The notes under the pieces: generated by a model
The model's input: only the letters and a program-made list of their open reading frames with translations
What the model was told of the DNA's origin: nothing
Databases searched by the model: none
Assembly: GCA_028700185.1 (NCBI GenBank)
Contig: JAQVTF010000014.1
Span: forward strand, 1 to 36,576
From: Desulfobacteraceae bacterium
Lineage (GTDB): Bacteria; Desulfobacterota; Desulfobacteria; Desulfobacterales; UBA2174
Reading direction: 5' to 3'
DNA length: 36,576 nt
Shown: positions 24,544-32,404 of the stretch, in pieces
How the letters are laid out: every line of letters starts with the position of its first letter
How positions within the stretch are numbered: the first letter of the stretch is position 1
Made by a program: the position numbers and the translations under genes

Positions 24544-24837
24544 GTGACCAAATACCATAAAATAATGATGGCCGCGGTGTTGTTGGGGCTGATTCACTTC
24601 GCTTTGGTGATTGTTTTTGGCGACAAGGGGTTGGCGGAACTTTACCGGCAGCGCACCGCCCACCAGCGCCAGTTGGCGGACAATGATCGACTGGAACGTC
24701 ACAACCTTGTCCTGTTTGGGAAAATTCAGCGTTTAAGGAGCGATCCGGCCTATATCGAAGCCGTGGCGCGACAGCAGCTGCTGGTGCGGCCGGAAGAAAT
24801 CGTGATCAGCTTGCCTGCACCCGCACCGGAACCTTGA
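24544..24837 (+). CDS. FtsB/DivIC-like septum-formation initiator
   Basis: A 97-residue protein with one membrane helix (MMAAVLLGLIHFALVIVF) followed by a short coiled coil (LYRQRTAHQRQLADNDRLERHNLVLFGKIQRLRSD) and the family end pattern PAYIEAVARQQLLVRPEEIVI. That last pattern matches the FtsB/DivIC family (DPxxIExxAREQLGMVxPGE). These proteins form the FtsQBL divisome complex. The start is taken as GTG 24544 after AGGAA; the ATG at 24565 is an alternative, and the frame upstream has no signal. The next gene overlaps its stop codon. Confidence 0.8.
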   Translation: MTKYHKIMMAAVLLGLIHFALVIVFGDKGLAELYRQRTAHQRQLADNDRLERHNLVLFGKIQRLRSDPAYIEAVARQQLLVRPEEIVISLPAPAPEP

Positions 24838-25160
24838 TGATGACCACGGGCAACCGAATCTTCTACACGGCCACCATGGCCAGACTGTACGCCGAGCAGG
24901 GGAACCTCTCCCGGGCGGTGATGATCTACCGTCACCTGCTGCGTGAATTCCCCGAAAGAGAGGATCTGGTTCAGGCCCTGGCCGATGCCGAAGCCCGGCT
25001 TGCAGCCCGGGATCCCTACGATATCGTGGAGCGGATCAGCCAATGGGCACATCTGACGTTGAAGTTGGGGCGGATCGCCAAGCTGGGCCGGATCCGCCGG
25101 CAACTGCAAACCCGGGCCAGCGCGGATCAACCGATATCGCGCATCGAGGAAAAATCATGA
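24837..25160 (+). CDS. Small TPR-like protein
   Basis: A protein of about 107 residues whose first half is one helix-turn-helix TPR-like unit: TATMARLYAEQGNLSRAVMIYRHLLREFPEREDLVQALADAEARL. The second half is basic and helical (LTLKLGRIAKLGRIRRQLQTR). There is no signal peptide, so it is probably cytoplasmic, a candidate protein-protein adaptor. The start ATG overlaps the stop of the FtsB-like gene, and its own stop overlaps the next start (ATGA), so the three are translationally coupled. The specific function is unknown. Confidence 0.65.
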   Translation: MMTTGNRIFYTATMARLYAEQGNLSRAVMIYRHLLREFPEREDLVQALADAEARLAARDPYDIVERISQWAHLTLKLGRIAKLGRIRRQLQTRASADQPISRIEEKS

Positions 25161-25642
25161 TCCGTAACAGAAGGAGACCAGTGATGGCGTGGCGCGGTTG
25201 GGGGGTTGCCCTGGTGCTGCTGATGGTCGTTTCAGGCTGCACGACGATGAGTGGAAACGACAACGGCCAGTCGTCGGAATCGGTGCAACCGGCGCCGGAC
25301 AAGGGACCACTTCCCTCGGATTTCGGTGATATCCGGTTGCCCCGGTCCCTCAAGCCGGTCAAGGACCAGACCTTTTTCATGCAGACCGGCGGTTTTGCCG
25401 CCGGCGTGATCTCCCTGCGGGGCCGGGTGGACAGTCATTCGCTGGTCACTTTTTTCGAAAGCCAAATGCAGAGTGACAACTGGCGCATCGTCGGCTTCTT
25501 CAAGTCCAGCCGATCCCTGATGATGTTCTACAAGGAAAACCGCTGGTGCGTGATCAACATCACCGAAAAGGACTTTTTCACCTACGTGGAGGTCTGGGTG
25601 GCGCCCACCCTCCATCCCGTGGAAACCAACCTCATCAACTGA
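25157..25642 (+). CDS. Predicted lipoprotein, function unknown
   Basis: A 161-residue protein with a lipoprotein signal peptide (VALVLLMVVSGC, Cys28). A short acidic/Ser-rich linker leads to a domain of about 115 residues: LPRSLKPVKDQTFFMQTGGFAAGVISLRGRVD, then SLVTFFESQMQSDNWRIVGFFKSSRSLMMFYKENRWCVINI. This pattern of an alpha/beta domain with a C-terminal beta hairpin recurs in Desulfobacterota-type lipoproteins, but I cannot name the family. Two starts are plausible: ATG 25157 (GAGGA; overlaps the previous stop) and ATG 25184 (AAGGAG, seven bases upstream). Both keep the signal peptide. Confidence 0.65.
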   Translation: MIRNRRRPVMAWRGWGVALVLLMVVSGCTTMSGNDNGQSSESVQPAPDKGPLPSDFGDIRLPRSLKPVKDQTFFMQTGGFAAGVISLRGRVDSHSLVTFFESQMQSDNWRIVGFFKSSRSLMMFYKENRWCVINITEKDFFTYVEVWVAPTLHPVETNLIN

Positions 25643-25746
25643 GGCGCGCTTCGCATTTTCATTTCCATCACCACGAGATCAACGGAGAAACAGATGACGA
25701 GTCAACGCGGGGCCGGGCACGAGGGTTTGGAGAGGATGGGTTGCCA

Positions 25747-26955
25747 ATGACCGGATCCCTGACAGGCAAGACCCTCGTGCTCGGGGTGACTGGCGGCATC
25801 GCAGCTTACAAGAGCGTGGAATTGCTACGGCTGTTGCGCACCGCCGGCGCCCGGGTGCGGGTGGTGATGACGCGCAGTGCCACCCGGTTTGTCGGGCCCA
25901 CGACTTTCGAGGCCCTTTCCGGCGAACCGGTCTGGATCGAGATGTTTGAAGCCCGGTCGGATGCGGCCATGCGCCACATCGACTGGGCTCAGCGGTGCGA
26001 TGCGGTGGTGGTGGCGCCGGCCACCGCCAACATTCTCGGCAAGCTGGCCAACGGCATTGCCGATGATCCTTTGAGCACCCTGCTGTTGGCCGCCACCTGC
26101 CCGGTGATGCTCTGTCCGGCGATGAACACCCACATGTTCCGTCATCCGGCCGTGGTGCGGAACCTGGCCCGGTTGGAAGCCGATGGTCACCGCATCCTCG
26201 CGCCGGACAGTGGGGACCTGGCCTGTGGCACCGTGGGGCCGGGTCGTCTGCCGGACCCGGGCGTGATTTTCGACCGCATCCGGGCTCTGCTGGCCCCCAA
26301 GGATTACCGGGGCCGCCGGATGCTGGTCACCGCCGGGCCGACACGGGAGATGCTGGATCCCGTACGCTTCTTGAGTAACCCGTCCTCGGGCCGCATGGGG
26401 TTTGCCGTGGCCCGGGCCGCGGAGCACCGCGGTGCCGCCGTCACCCTGGTCAGCGGCCCCAGCACTCTGACGGATCCGGTCAATGTCGCCACGGTGCGGG
26501 TCACCACGGCCCGGGAAATGGCCGAAGCGGTCTGGCAACACGCCGCTGACGTCGATATCGTCGTCAAGACCGCGGCGGTATCCGACTATCGTCCCGGGTC
26601 CCCGGCCACCCAAAAGATCAAGAAGGAGGCGGGGGACATGGCGCTGATCCTGACCCGCAATCCGGATATTCTGATGGAGTTGGGGCGCCGCAAGCAGACC
26701 GGTCAGGTTCTGGTCGGCTTTGCCGCCGAGACCGAGAACCTGGACGGGTACGCCGCCGGAAAGCTGAAGCAAAAGAATCTGGATTTGATCGTGGCCAACC
26801 GCATCGGCGCCGTCGGGGCCGGCTTCGAAGTCGACACCAACGTGGTTTCCCTTTTTTATCGCGACGGCCGGCGTGAGGATCTGGAATCCATGAGCAAAAA
26901 CGACTTGGCCCACCTGCTGCTCGACCGCATCGCCAACCTGCCCTCCGGCGTGTGA
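25747..26955 (+). CDS. coaBC: CoaBC: phosphopantothenoylcysteine decarboxylase/synthetase
   Basis: This bifunctional enzyme makes 4'-phosphopantetheine for coenzyme A. The 402-residue protein has the flavoprotein CoaC half (LVLGVTGGIAAYKSVELLR, active-site H77 in MRHIDWAQ, and CPAMNTHMF). The CoaB half carries MLVTAGPTREMLDPVRFLSNPSSGRMGFAVA, VKTAAVSDYRP with KIKKE, and VLVGFAAETENL. ATG 25747 gives the usual start; a TTG two codons earlier (25741) has a slightly better-spaced AGAGG. It follows the lipoprotein gene after 104 bases and precedes the uracil-DNA glycosylase by four bases. Confidence 0.96.
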   Translation: MTGSLTGKTLVLGVTGGIAAYKSVELLRLLRTAGARVRVVMTRSATRFVGPTTFEALSGEPVWIEMFEARSDAAMRHIDWAQRCDAVVVAPATANILGKLANGIADDPLSTLLLAATCPVMLCPAMNTHMFRHPAVVRNLARLEADGHRILAPDSGDLACGTVGPGRLPDPGVIFDRIRALLAPKDYRGRRMLVTAGPTREMLDPVRFLSNPSSGRMGFAVARAAEHRGAAVTLVSGPSTLTDPVNVATVRVTTAREMAEAVWQHAADVDIVVKTAAVSDYRPGSPATQKIKKEAGDMALILTRNPDILMELGRRKQTGQVLVGFAAETENLDGYAAGKLKQKNLDLIVANRIGAVGAGFEVDTNVVSLFYRDGRREDLESMSKNDLAHLLLDRIANLPSGV

Positions 26956-26959
26956 ACCG

Positions 26960-27772
26960 ATGAGCACAGATTCCTTTGCCCACATCGTGGAAGAGGTGCA
27001 ACGCAGTTTGCGGTGGCTGGCCTTGGCCGGTTGGAAGGGGTTTGATTGCCGCCCAGAGACCCTTTCGCGTCTCGATGGGTGGTCGCGGCCCCCCGTCGCA
27101 TCGGTTGCTTCAACGCCAAAGGTGCCGCAGCCGGTGGCCGACCAAGGGCCGGCCCCTTCGCCCGTCCCTTGCGCCGAAACCCTGGCGCGCATCCGCCAAG
27201 ACATCGGTGACTGCCAGCGCTGCAAGCTCTGGCGTCAACGCCGGCACATCGTTTTCGGCCAGGGCGATCCCCGGGCCCGTCTGGTTTTTGTCGGCGAGGG
27301 CCCCGGTTTCGATGAGGACCGGCAAGGAGAGCCTTTCGTGGGTGCCGCCGGCCAACTACTCACCAAGATCATCCAGGCCATGGGGCTCTCGCGGGAGCAG
27401 GTGTATATTTGCAATATCATCAAATGCCACCCTCCGGGAAACCGTAACCCGGAGGCGGATGAAATCGCCGCCTGCCTGCCGTTTTTGAAGCGACAGCTTG
27501 CCGTTATCGCCCCGGATTGTATCTGCGCCCTGGGCGCGGTGGCGGCCCGCACGCTGTTGGAAACCGACCTGCCCATCTCAAAGCTGCGGGGACGCTTTCA
27601 CCAGGTCCAGGGCATTGTGGTGATGCCGACCTTTCATCCGGCCTACCTGCTGCGCAACCCGGAGCAAAAACGGGCTGTCTGGGAGGACATCCAGCAGATC
27701 ATGGTCCGCTTGGGCTTACCGCGTCCATCCCGAGGGCAATCCCGTCCTCCGACGGGTGCGACACCCGGCTGA
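26960..27772 (+). CDS. Family 4 uracil-DNA glycosylase (Fe-S)
   Basis: This enzyme removes uracil from DNA in base-excision repair. The 270-residue protein has the family-4 domain at residues about 80-250. IGDCQRCKLW supplies the first Cys pair of the [4Fe-4S] cluster. Motif A is VGEGPGFDEDRQGEPFVGAAGQLL, and NIIKCHPPGNRNPEADEIAACLPFL supplies the other two cysteines. Motif B is MPTFHPAYLLRNP. The N-terminal 75 residues are an extra Pro-rich extension with a short helical region, unlike the compact archaeal members. Only four bases separate it from coaBC, so it is probably co-transcribed. The start is unsupported by a strong ribosome site. Confidence 0.92.
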   Translation: MSTDSFAHIVEEVQRSLRWLALAGWKGFDCRPETLSRLDGWSRPPVASVASTPKVPQPVADQGPAPSPVPCAETLARIRQDIGDCQRCKLWRQRRHIVFGQGDPRARLVFVGEGPGFDEDRQGEPFVGAAGQLLTKIIQAMGLSREQVYICNIIKCHPPGNRNPEADEIAACLPFLKRQLAVIAPDCICALGAVAARTLLETDLPISKLRGRFHQVQGIVVMPTFHPAYLLRNPEQKRAVWEDIQQIMVRLGLPRPSRGQSRPPTGATPG

Positions 27773-27804
27773 AGCGGTGGTTTCCGGCGGCCGGCACTAC
27801 CATC

Positions 27805-27833
27805 TTGACAGCCTCAGAGGCTGTAGGTAGGTT
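27805..27833 (+). promoter_or_regulatory. Possible promoter overlapped by a palindrome
   Basis: A perfect TTGACA (27805-27810) is followed after 17 bases by TAGGTT (27828-27833, weak). The 17-base palindrome ACAGCCTCAGAGGCTGT (27808-27824) overlaps the -35 box and spacer, as expected for an operator. It lies 76 bases before the secreted-protein gene. Confidence 0.4.
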
Positions 27834-27908
27834 GCGGCAGCTTTGGCACGGGCGGGGGTGAGGAAAATCGGGGTGTTCGTCCAACCAATTCAAGCAAGGG
27901 GAGGGGCT

Positions 27909-28508
27909 ATGCGACGTTGTTGCGGATGGAGAGGGGTGGTGGGGTTGGCCGTGGTGATGCTGTGCGCCGGGACGGTTTGGGCCGATGATGTCACCGATTC
28001 GATCAACGAGGCGCTGGAGTACTACAACGCCGGCAAGTACAGTGAGGCCGTTGGCAGCCTGAACTACGCGGCCCAGATCATCGGCCAGAAGAAGGGGGGG
28101 CAACTGGAGGACTTTCTGCCGTCGCCCCTGGATGGATGGTCCGCTGAAGAAACGGACTCCCAGGCCGCCGGAGCGGCCATGTTCGGCGGCGGCGTATCGG
28201 CCAGCCGCAGCTATTTCAAAGACAACGCTTCGGTCAATATCCAGATTGTCACCGATTCCCCCATGCTCCAAGGTATGATGATGTTGTTCACCAACCCGGC
28301 GTTGGCCGCCTCGGACGGCGGCAAACTGGAAAAAATCAACGGGCAAAAGGCCATCGTCAAGTACAGTGCCGCGGATCGCGAGGGAACGATTCACATCATG
28401 GTGGTCAACCGCTTTCTGGTGACCATCGAGGGCACCGATGTCACCAAGGATGACTTGACGGCCTATGCCGCAGCCGTCGACTACGACAAGCTGGCGGCCA
28501 TGCCCTGA
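27909..28508 (+). CDS. Secreted protein of unknown function
   Basis: A 199-residue protein with a Sec signal peptide (GVVGLAVVMLCAGTVWA, cleavage before DDVTD). The mature part begins with a TPR-like helical stretch (VTDSINEALEYYNAGKYSEAVGSLNYAAQII), a Gly/Ala segment (AAGAAMFGGGVSASRSYF) and a compact alpha/beta part (VNIQIVTDSPMLQGMMMLFTNP..., IVKYSAADREGTIHIMVVNRFLVTIEGTDV). It is likely periplasmic. ATG 27909 is chosen because AGGGGAGGGG precedes it. It lies 81 bases upstream of the peptide-binding protein of the ABC importer and could be expressed with it. I do not recognise the family. Confidence 0.7.
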   Translation: MRRCCGWRGVVGLAVVMLCAGTVWADDVTDSINEALEYYNAGKYSEAVGSLNYAAQIIGQKKGGQLEDFLPSPLDGWSAEETDSQAAGAAMFGGGVSASRSYFKDNASVNIQIVTDSPMLQGMMMLFTNPALAASDGGKLEKINGQKAIVKYSAADREGTIHIMVVNRFLVTIEGTDVTKDDLTAYAAAVDYDKLAAMP

Positions 28509-28589
28509 ATTTTTTTGCTTGAACGTTTTACGAAGGTGACCCTGAGAGAAATCCTGCACGGTTGACAACAGAACAGAGGAGGAGACGAG

Positions 28590-30146
28590 ATGAAACGCGT
28601 TATAATGGTATGTTTGGCCCTTTCGCTGGTTTTGGGGGGCACGGCCACCGCGGAGATGAAAACCCTGCGCCTGGCCCTGGCCTCGGATCCGGAAACCCTC
28701 GATATCCAACAGCAGCTCTCCGGCAACATGCTCGAATTTTCCCACTGGGTCTTCGATCCGCTGGTCCGCTACGCCCAGGACATGTCTTTTGAACCGCGTC
28801 TGGCCGAAAAGTGGGAGCAGATCGATCCGCTGACCATCCGCTTCCATCTGGTCAAGGGGGTCAAGTTCCACAGCGGCAACCCCTTTACGGCCAAGGATGT
28901 GGTCTTCACCGTCAATCGCATGAAGCAGAGCGTGGATTTCAAAGGGCTCTTCGAAGCCTTCGAGACCCCGGTGATCGTGGACGACTACACGGTGGATATC
29001 AAGACCAACAAACCCTACTCGTTGGTTCTGAACATGGCCACCTACATCTTTCCTCTGGACAGCGTTTTTTACACCGGCACCGACGAAAAGGGTCAGCCCA
29101 AGGACGCGGTGGTCAAGGCGGGCTACTCCTTTGCCAACGAAACCCTGCCCAGCGGGACCGGGCCGTATCGCTGCACCTTCCGTGAGCAGGGCGTGCGCAT
29201 GGAGCTGGAGCGCAACCCCGACTACTGGGACAAGAACTCTCCCGGCAACATCGGCAAGGTCATCCTGACGCCGATCAAGGAGGAGGCCACCCGCGTGGCG
29301 GCGCTGCTCTCCGGAGACGTGGATTTCATCTATCCGGTGCCGCCCCAGGATTTCGATCGCATCGACAAGGATCCCAAGGTCAACCTGTTCACCTACACCG
29401 GCGGGCGCATCATCACGGTGCAGATGAACCAGAACCGCCTCGAGGCCTTCAAGGATCCGCGGGTGCGTCAGGCCATCAACCTGGCCACCAACAATGTGGG
29501 CATCGCCGAGAAGATCATGCGCGGCACCGCCACCCCGGCCGGTCAACTCAGCCCCAAGGGTTACGCCGGTCATGACCCGGCGCTGGTGCCTCAGTACGAC
29601 CTGGCCAAGGCCCAGGCCCTGATGAAGGAAGCCGGCTACGAGAACGGGTTCGAGGCGAGCATGATCGCCACCAACAACCGCTACGTCAACGACGAGAAGA
29701 TCGCCGAGGCCTTCGCGGCCATGATGGCCAAAATCAATATCAAGGTAAATCTGAAGACCATACCCAAAGCCCAGTACTGGGACGAATTCGACAAGCAGGT
29801 GGCCGATTTTCAACTGGTCGGCTGGCACTCGGACACCGAAGATTCCGGCAACTTCTACGAGTTTCTGGCCATGTGCCCCAACAAGGAAACCGGCTACGGC
29901 CAGTACAACTCGGGCAACTACTGCAACCCCGAAGTGGATCGGCTCACTTTGGCCTGCCAGACCGAAACCGATCTGACCAAGCGCACCGCCATGCTCAAGC
30001 AGATCGAAAAAATTCTCTACGACGAGGCGTTCTGCGTCTACTTTCACTGGCAGAACCATTCCTATGGCGCCGCCAAGGGTCTGGACGTGCTGCCCATCGT
30101 CAACGTGATGAACTTTCCCTACATCGGCGACCTCGTCTGGAACTAG
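28590..30146 (+). CDS. Peptide-type ABC transporter substrate-binding protein
   Basis: A periplasmic solute-binding protein of the SBP_bac_5 (OppA/DppA/NikA) family, 518 residues. A signal peptide (MVCLALSLVLGGTATA) precedes the mature start EMKTLRLALASDPETLDI. Family signatures follow: WVFDPLVRYAQDMSFEPRLAEKWEQIDPLTIRFHLVKGVKFHSGNPFTAKDVVFTVNRM, and LPSGTGPYRC followed by NPDYW. No lipobox Cys is present, so it is soluble in the periplasm. AGGAGGAG precedes the start. With the four downstream genes it forms a complete importer, probably for oligopeptides or a related compound; the ligand cannot be read. Confidence 0.92.
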   Translation: MKRVIMVCLALSLVLGGTATAEMKTLRLALASDPETLDIQQQLSGNMLEFSHWVFDPLVRYAQDMSFEPRLAEKWEQIDPLTIRFHLVKGVKFHSGNPFTAKDVVFTVNRMKQSVDFKGLFEAFETPVIVDDYTVDIKTNKPYSLVLNMATYIFPLDSVFYTGTDEKGQPKDAVVKAGYSFANETLPSGTGPYRCTFREQGVRMELERNPDYWDKNSPGNIGKVILTPIKEEATRVAALLSGDVDFIYPVPPQDFDRIDKDPKVNLFTYTGGRIITVQMNQNRLEAFKDPRVRQAINLATNNVGIAEKIMRGTATPAGQLSPKGYAGHDPALVPQYDLAKAQALMKEAGYENGFEASMIATNNRYVNDEKIAEAFAAMMAKINIKVNLKTIPKAQYWDEFDKQVADFQLVGWHSDTEDSGNFYEFLAMCPNKETGYGQYNSGNYCNPEVDRLTLACQTETDLTKRTAMLKQIEKILYDEAFCVYFHWQNHSYGAAKGLDVLPIVNVMNFPYIGDLVWN

Positions 30147-30175
30147 GACCGTTGGGAAGTTGATCCATTCCTCTA

Positions 30176-30225
30176 CGGCGGCTGTCGCCCCGCGGGTCGG
30201 CAGCCGCCGGTTTACCTGCGGGGCG
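30176..30225 (+). other. Overlapping alternative hairpins between binding protein and permease
   Basis: CGGCGGCTG (30176-30184) pairs with CAGCCGCCG (30201-30209). CGCCCCGC (30186-30193) pairs with GCGGGGCG (30218-30225). Both stems are perfect, and the second starts in the loop of the first, so they exclude each other as simple nested hairpins. No T-tract follows. Stem-loops here commonly protect the more abundant binding-protein message. Confidence 0.5.
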
Positions 30226-30256
30226 GTTCCCGTTCTCGGAGACTTGCGGAAAACTC

Positions 30257-31231
30257 ATGTTTGCATTCATTGTCCGGCGCGTTTTCCAGGCCATTCTGGT
30301 GATGGTGGTCATCGCCTTCATCGGCTTTTCGGTGCAGCACAGCATCGGCGACCCGGTGCGCGACATGGTGGGCGAGCGCGTCTCTTTGGCCGAGCGGGAA
30401 GCCCTCCGCGAGCAGTTGGGACTCAACGATCCGGTGCTGGCGCAGTTTGGTCGTTTCTGCTGGAAGGCGTTGCACGGCGACCTGGGTACCTCCTACTTTC
30501 ACAAGCGGCCGGCGCTGGACGTCATCGTTTCCAAGGCACCGGCGACTCTAGAACTGGTTTTCGGGGCCACGGTGATCATTCTCTCGTTCTGCTTTCCGGT
30601 GGGCATCTACACCGCCATTCAGCCCCGGGCCTGGTTCTCGCGCTTTGTGATGGCGGTGAGCACCATCGGGGTGGCGGTGCCGGTTTTCCTCACCGCCATC
30701 GTGCTCATCTACGTCTTCGGCGTCGAGTTGCAGTGGCTGCCCACCTACGGCCGGGGGGTGACGGTGAACGTGGGCGGTTGGGACACCGGCCTGCTCACCG
30801 CCGATGGCCTGTTGCATCTCATCCTGCCCAGCGTATCCCTGGCTTCCATCATGCTGCCCCTGTATATCCGCCTGATCCGTTCGGAGATGATGGAAGTGCT
30901 TGAGACCGAGTACATCAAGTTCGCCTGGGCCAAGGGGCTGAGCCGCTGGCGGGTTTGGCTGCTGCACGCCTTCAAGAATACCCTGTTGCCGGTGATCACC
31001 GTTTTCGGGGTGGAAATCGGGATCCTCTTCGCCTTCACCCTGCTCACCGAGACGGTGTTCCAGTGGCAGGGGATGGGATTCATGTTCCTGGAGGCGGTGG
31101 AACGTTCCGATACCGCCCTGCTGGTGGCCTATCTGGTGGTGGTGGGGGTGATGTTCGTGGTGATCAACACCATCGTGGATATCTGCTATGGCCTGATCAA
31201 CCCCATGGTCCGGATTGCGGGGAACCCATGA
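30257..31231 (+). CDS. dppB: Peptide ABC transporter permease, DppB type
   Basis: A 324-residue inner-membrane permease with six predicted helices. The N-terminal signature is of the DppB/OppB class (MFAFIVRRVFQAILVMVVIAFIGFSVQHSIGDPV). A BPD_transp_1 domain contains the EAA loop (ETEYIKFAWAKGLSRWRVWLLHAFKNTLLPVI), which contacts the ATPase. It overlaps the next gene by four bases (ATGA), so DppB and DppC are translationally coupled. It follows the binding protein after 110 bases holding alternative hairpins. Confidence 0.93.
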   Translation: MFAFIVRRVFQAILVMVVIAFIGFSVQHSIGDPVRDMVGERVSLAEREALREQLGLNDPVLAQFGRFCWKALHGDLGTSYFHKRPALDVIVSKAPATLELVFGATVIILSFCFPVGIYTAIQPRAWFSRFVMAVSTIGVAVPVFLTAIVLIYVFGVELQWLPTYGRGVTVNVGGWDTGLLTADGLLHLILPSVSLASIMLPLYIRLIRSEMMEVLETEYIKFAWAKGLSRWRVWLLHAFKNTLLPVITVFGVEIGILFAFTLLTETVFQWQGMGFMFLEAVERSDTALLVAYLVVVGVMFVVINTIVDICYGLINPMVRIAGNP

Positions 31232-32145
31232 GAGGCTGGCAGCGGTTCAAAAAATCGTACTTTTTTTACAGCTTCCGGCGCGATCCGGTTGCCCTGACGA
31301 GTTTTACGATCTTCTTTTTCCTCGTCTTGGTGAGCCTTTTTGCCCCGGCGATCGCCCCTCACAACCCTTACGACACCAGCACCATCGACGTGATGGACGC
31401 CGAGCTTCCGCCCTCCTGGATGGACGGCGGGGAAGAACGGTTCTGGCTGGGCACCGATATCCAGGGCCGGGACCTCTACTCCACCATGCTCTACGGGCTG
31501 AGGACGTCGGTGGCCATCGGCATCGGCGCCGTTCTGTTTCAGGGGATTCTCGGGATCGTGGTAGGGTTGACCGCCGGGTACGTGGGGGGAAGGGTGGACA
31601 GCCTGCTCATGCGGGTGGCCGACATTCAGTTTTCGATCCCTTATCTCATCGTGGCCATCATCACCAGCGCCATTTTTCAGTTGGCCTTCGGGTTGGGACG
31701 CTTCGAGCAACTGGCCATGCCGCTGTTGATCGTGATCATCGGCATCTCCGAGTGGCCCAAGTACGCCCGCACCGTACGTGCCTCGGTGCTGGGTGAAAAA
31801 CAGAAGGAGTACGTGGAGGCGGCCCGGGTCATCGGGTTGAACCCGGCGCGGATCATGTACCGTCACATCCTGCCCAACACGTTGACCCCGGTACTGGTGA
31901 TCTCCACCATCCAGGTGGCCCAAGCGGTGATGAGCGAGGCGGCGCTGAGCTTTCTGGGGCTGGGAATGCCGGTGACCAAGCCGTCTCTCGGCTCGTTGAT
32001 CAAGGCGGGGTTTCAGTACGTCTTTTCCGGCTCTTGGTGGATCTCGACCTTTCCGGGCATCCTGCTGGTGACCTTCACCCTGGTGGTGATCCTCTTCGGC
32101 GACTGGTTGCGCGACGTGCTCAATCCCAAGTTGTACAAGGGGTGA
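31228..32145 (+). CDS. dppC: Peptide ABC transporter permease, DppC type
   Basis: A 305-residue permease, the partner of DppB. The N-terminal cytoplasmic segment and first helix (VALTSFTIFFFLVLVSLFAPAIAPHNPY) with the periplasmic signature HNPYDTS and GTDIQGRDLYSTMLYGLRTSV are typical of DppC/OppC. The EAA loop KEYVEAARVIGLNPARIMYRHILPNTLTPVLV is intact. ATG 31228 overlaps the dppB stop. A 259-base non-coding region with inverted tandem repeats separates it from dppD. Confidence 0.93.
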   Translation: MRGWQRFKKSYFFYSFRRDPVALTSFTIFFFLVLVSLFAPAIAPHNPYDTSTIDVMDAELPPSWMDGGEERFWLGTDIQGRDLYSTMLYGLRTSVAIGIGAVLFQGILGIVVGLTAGYVGGRVDSLLMRVADIQFSIPYLIVAIITSAIFQLAFGLGRFEQLAMPLLIVIIGISEWPKYARTVRASVLGEKQKEYVEAARVIGLNPARIMYRHILPNTLTPVLVISTIQVAQAVMSEAALSFLGLGMPVTKPSLGSLIKAGFQYVFSGSWWISTFPGILLVTFTLVVILFGDWLRDVLNPKLYKG

Positions 32146-32404
32146 AGAGAATGACTAAAATTACGAGTGACTAAAATGACTAAAATTAAGAGTGACTAAA
32201 GTTGCCAGTGACTAAAGTGAGCTAAAGTTGTGGAGTCGCTTCGCTCCGGCATTTTGATACAACGTGTTTCACCAAGGTTTCCGGAAGCCTCCAGAAATCG
32301 GCCAAATTCCTCAACTTTAGTCACTCGTAACTTTAGTCACTTGTCACTTGTCACTTTAGTCACTCGTCACTTTAGTCATTCATTATTGTAATCAAAGACA
32401 GGCC
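32146..32404. repeat. Inverted arrays of 16-bp tandem repeats between dppC and dppD
   Basis: Five plus-strand copies of TGACTAAA begin at 32152, 32168, 32177, 32193 and 32209. Four minus-strand copies (TTTAGTCA) begin at 32316, 32332, 32355 and 32371. Most are 16 bases apart, in a unit like GAGTGACTAAAGTTAC. The two arrays face each other across about 90 bases. The centre contains a bulged hairpin GGAGTCGCTTCGCTCC (32232-32247). As RNA the arms could fold into one long imperfect duplex. The arms are AT-rich against the GC-rich genome. No ORF is present. Confidence 0.7.

Noticed and set aside
27831-27870. Sigma54 promoter (TTGGCACG)
   Set aside because: The -24-like element lacks the GC at the required -12 spacing.
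27699-30059. Long antisense open frame (786 codons) opposite the secreted protein and binding-protein genes
   Set aside because: It spans two well-supported genes and several intergenic signals; composition is that of a shadow frame.
32152-32378. CRISPR-like array
   Set aside because: Repeats of 8-16 bp with 0-15 bp between them and opposite orientations; there are no uniform unique spacers and no cas genes.
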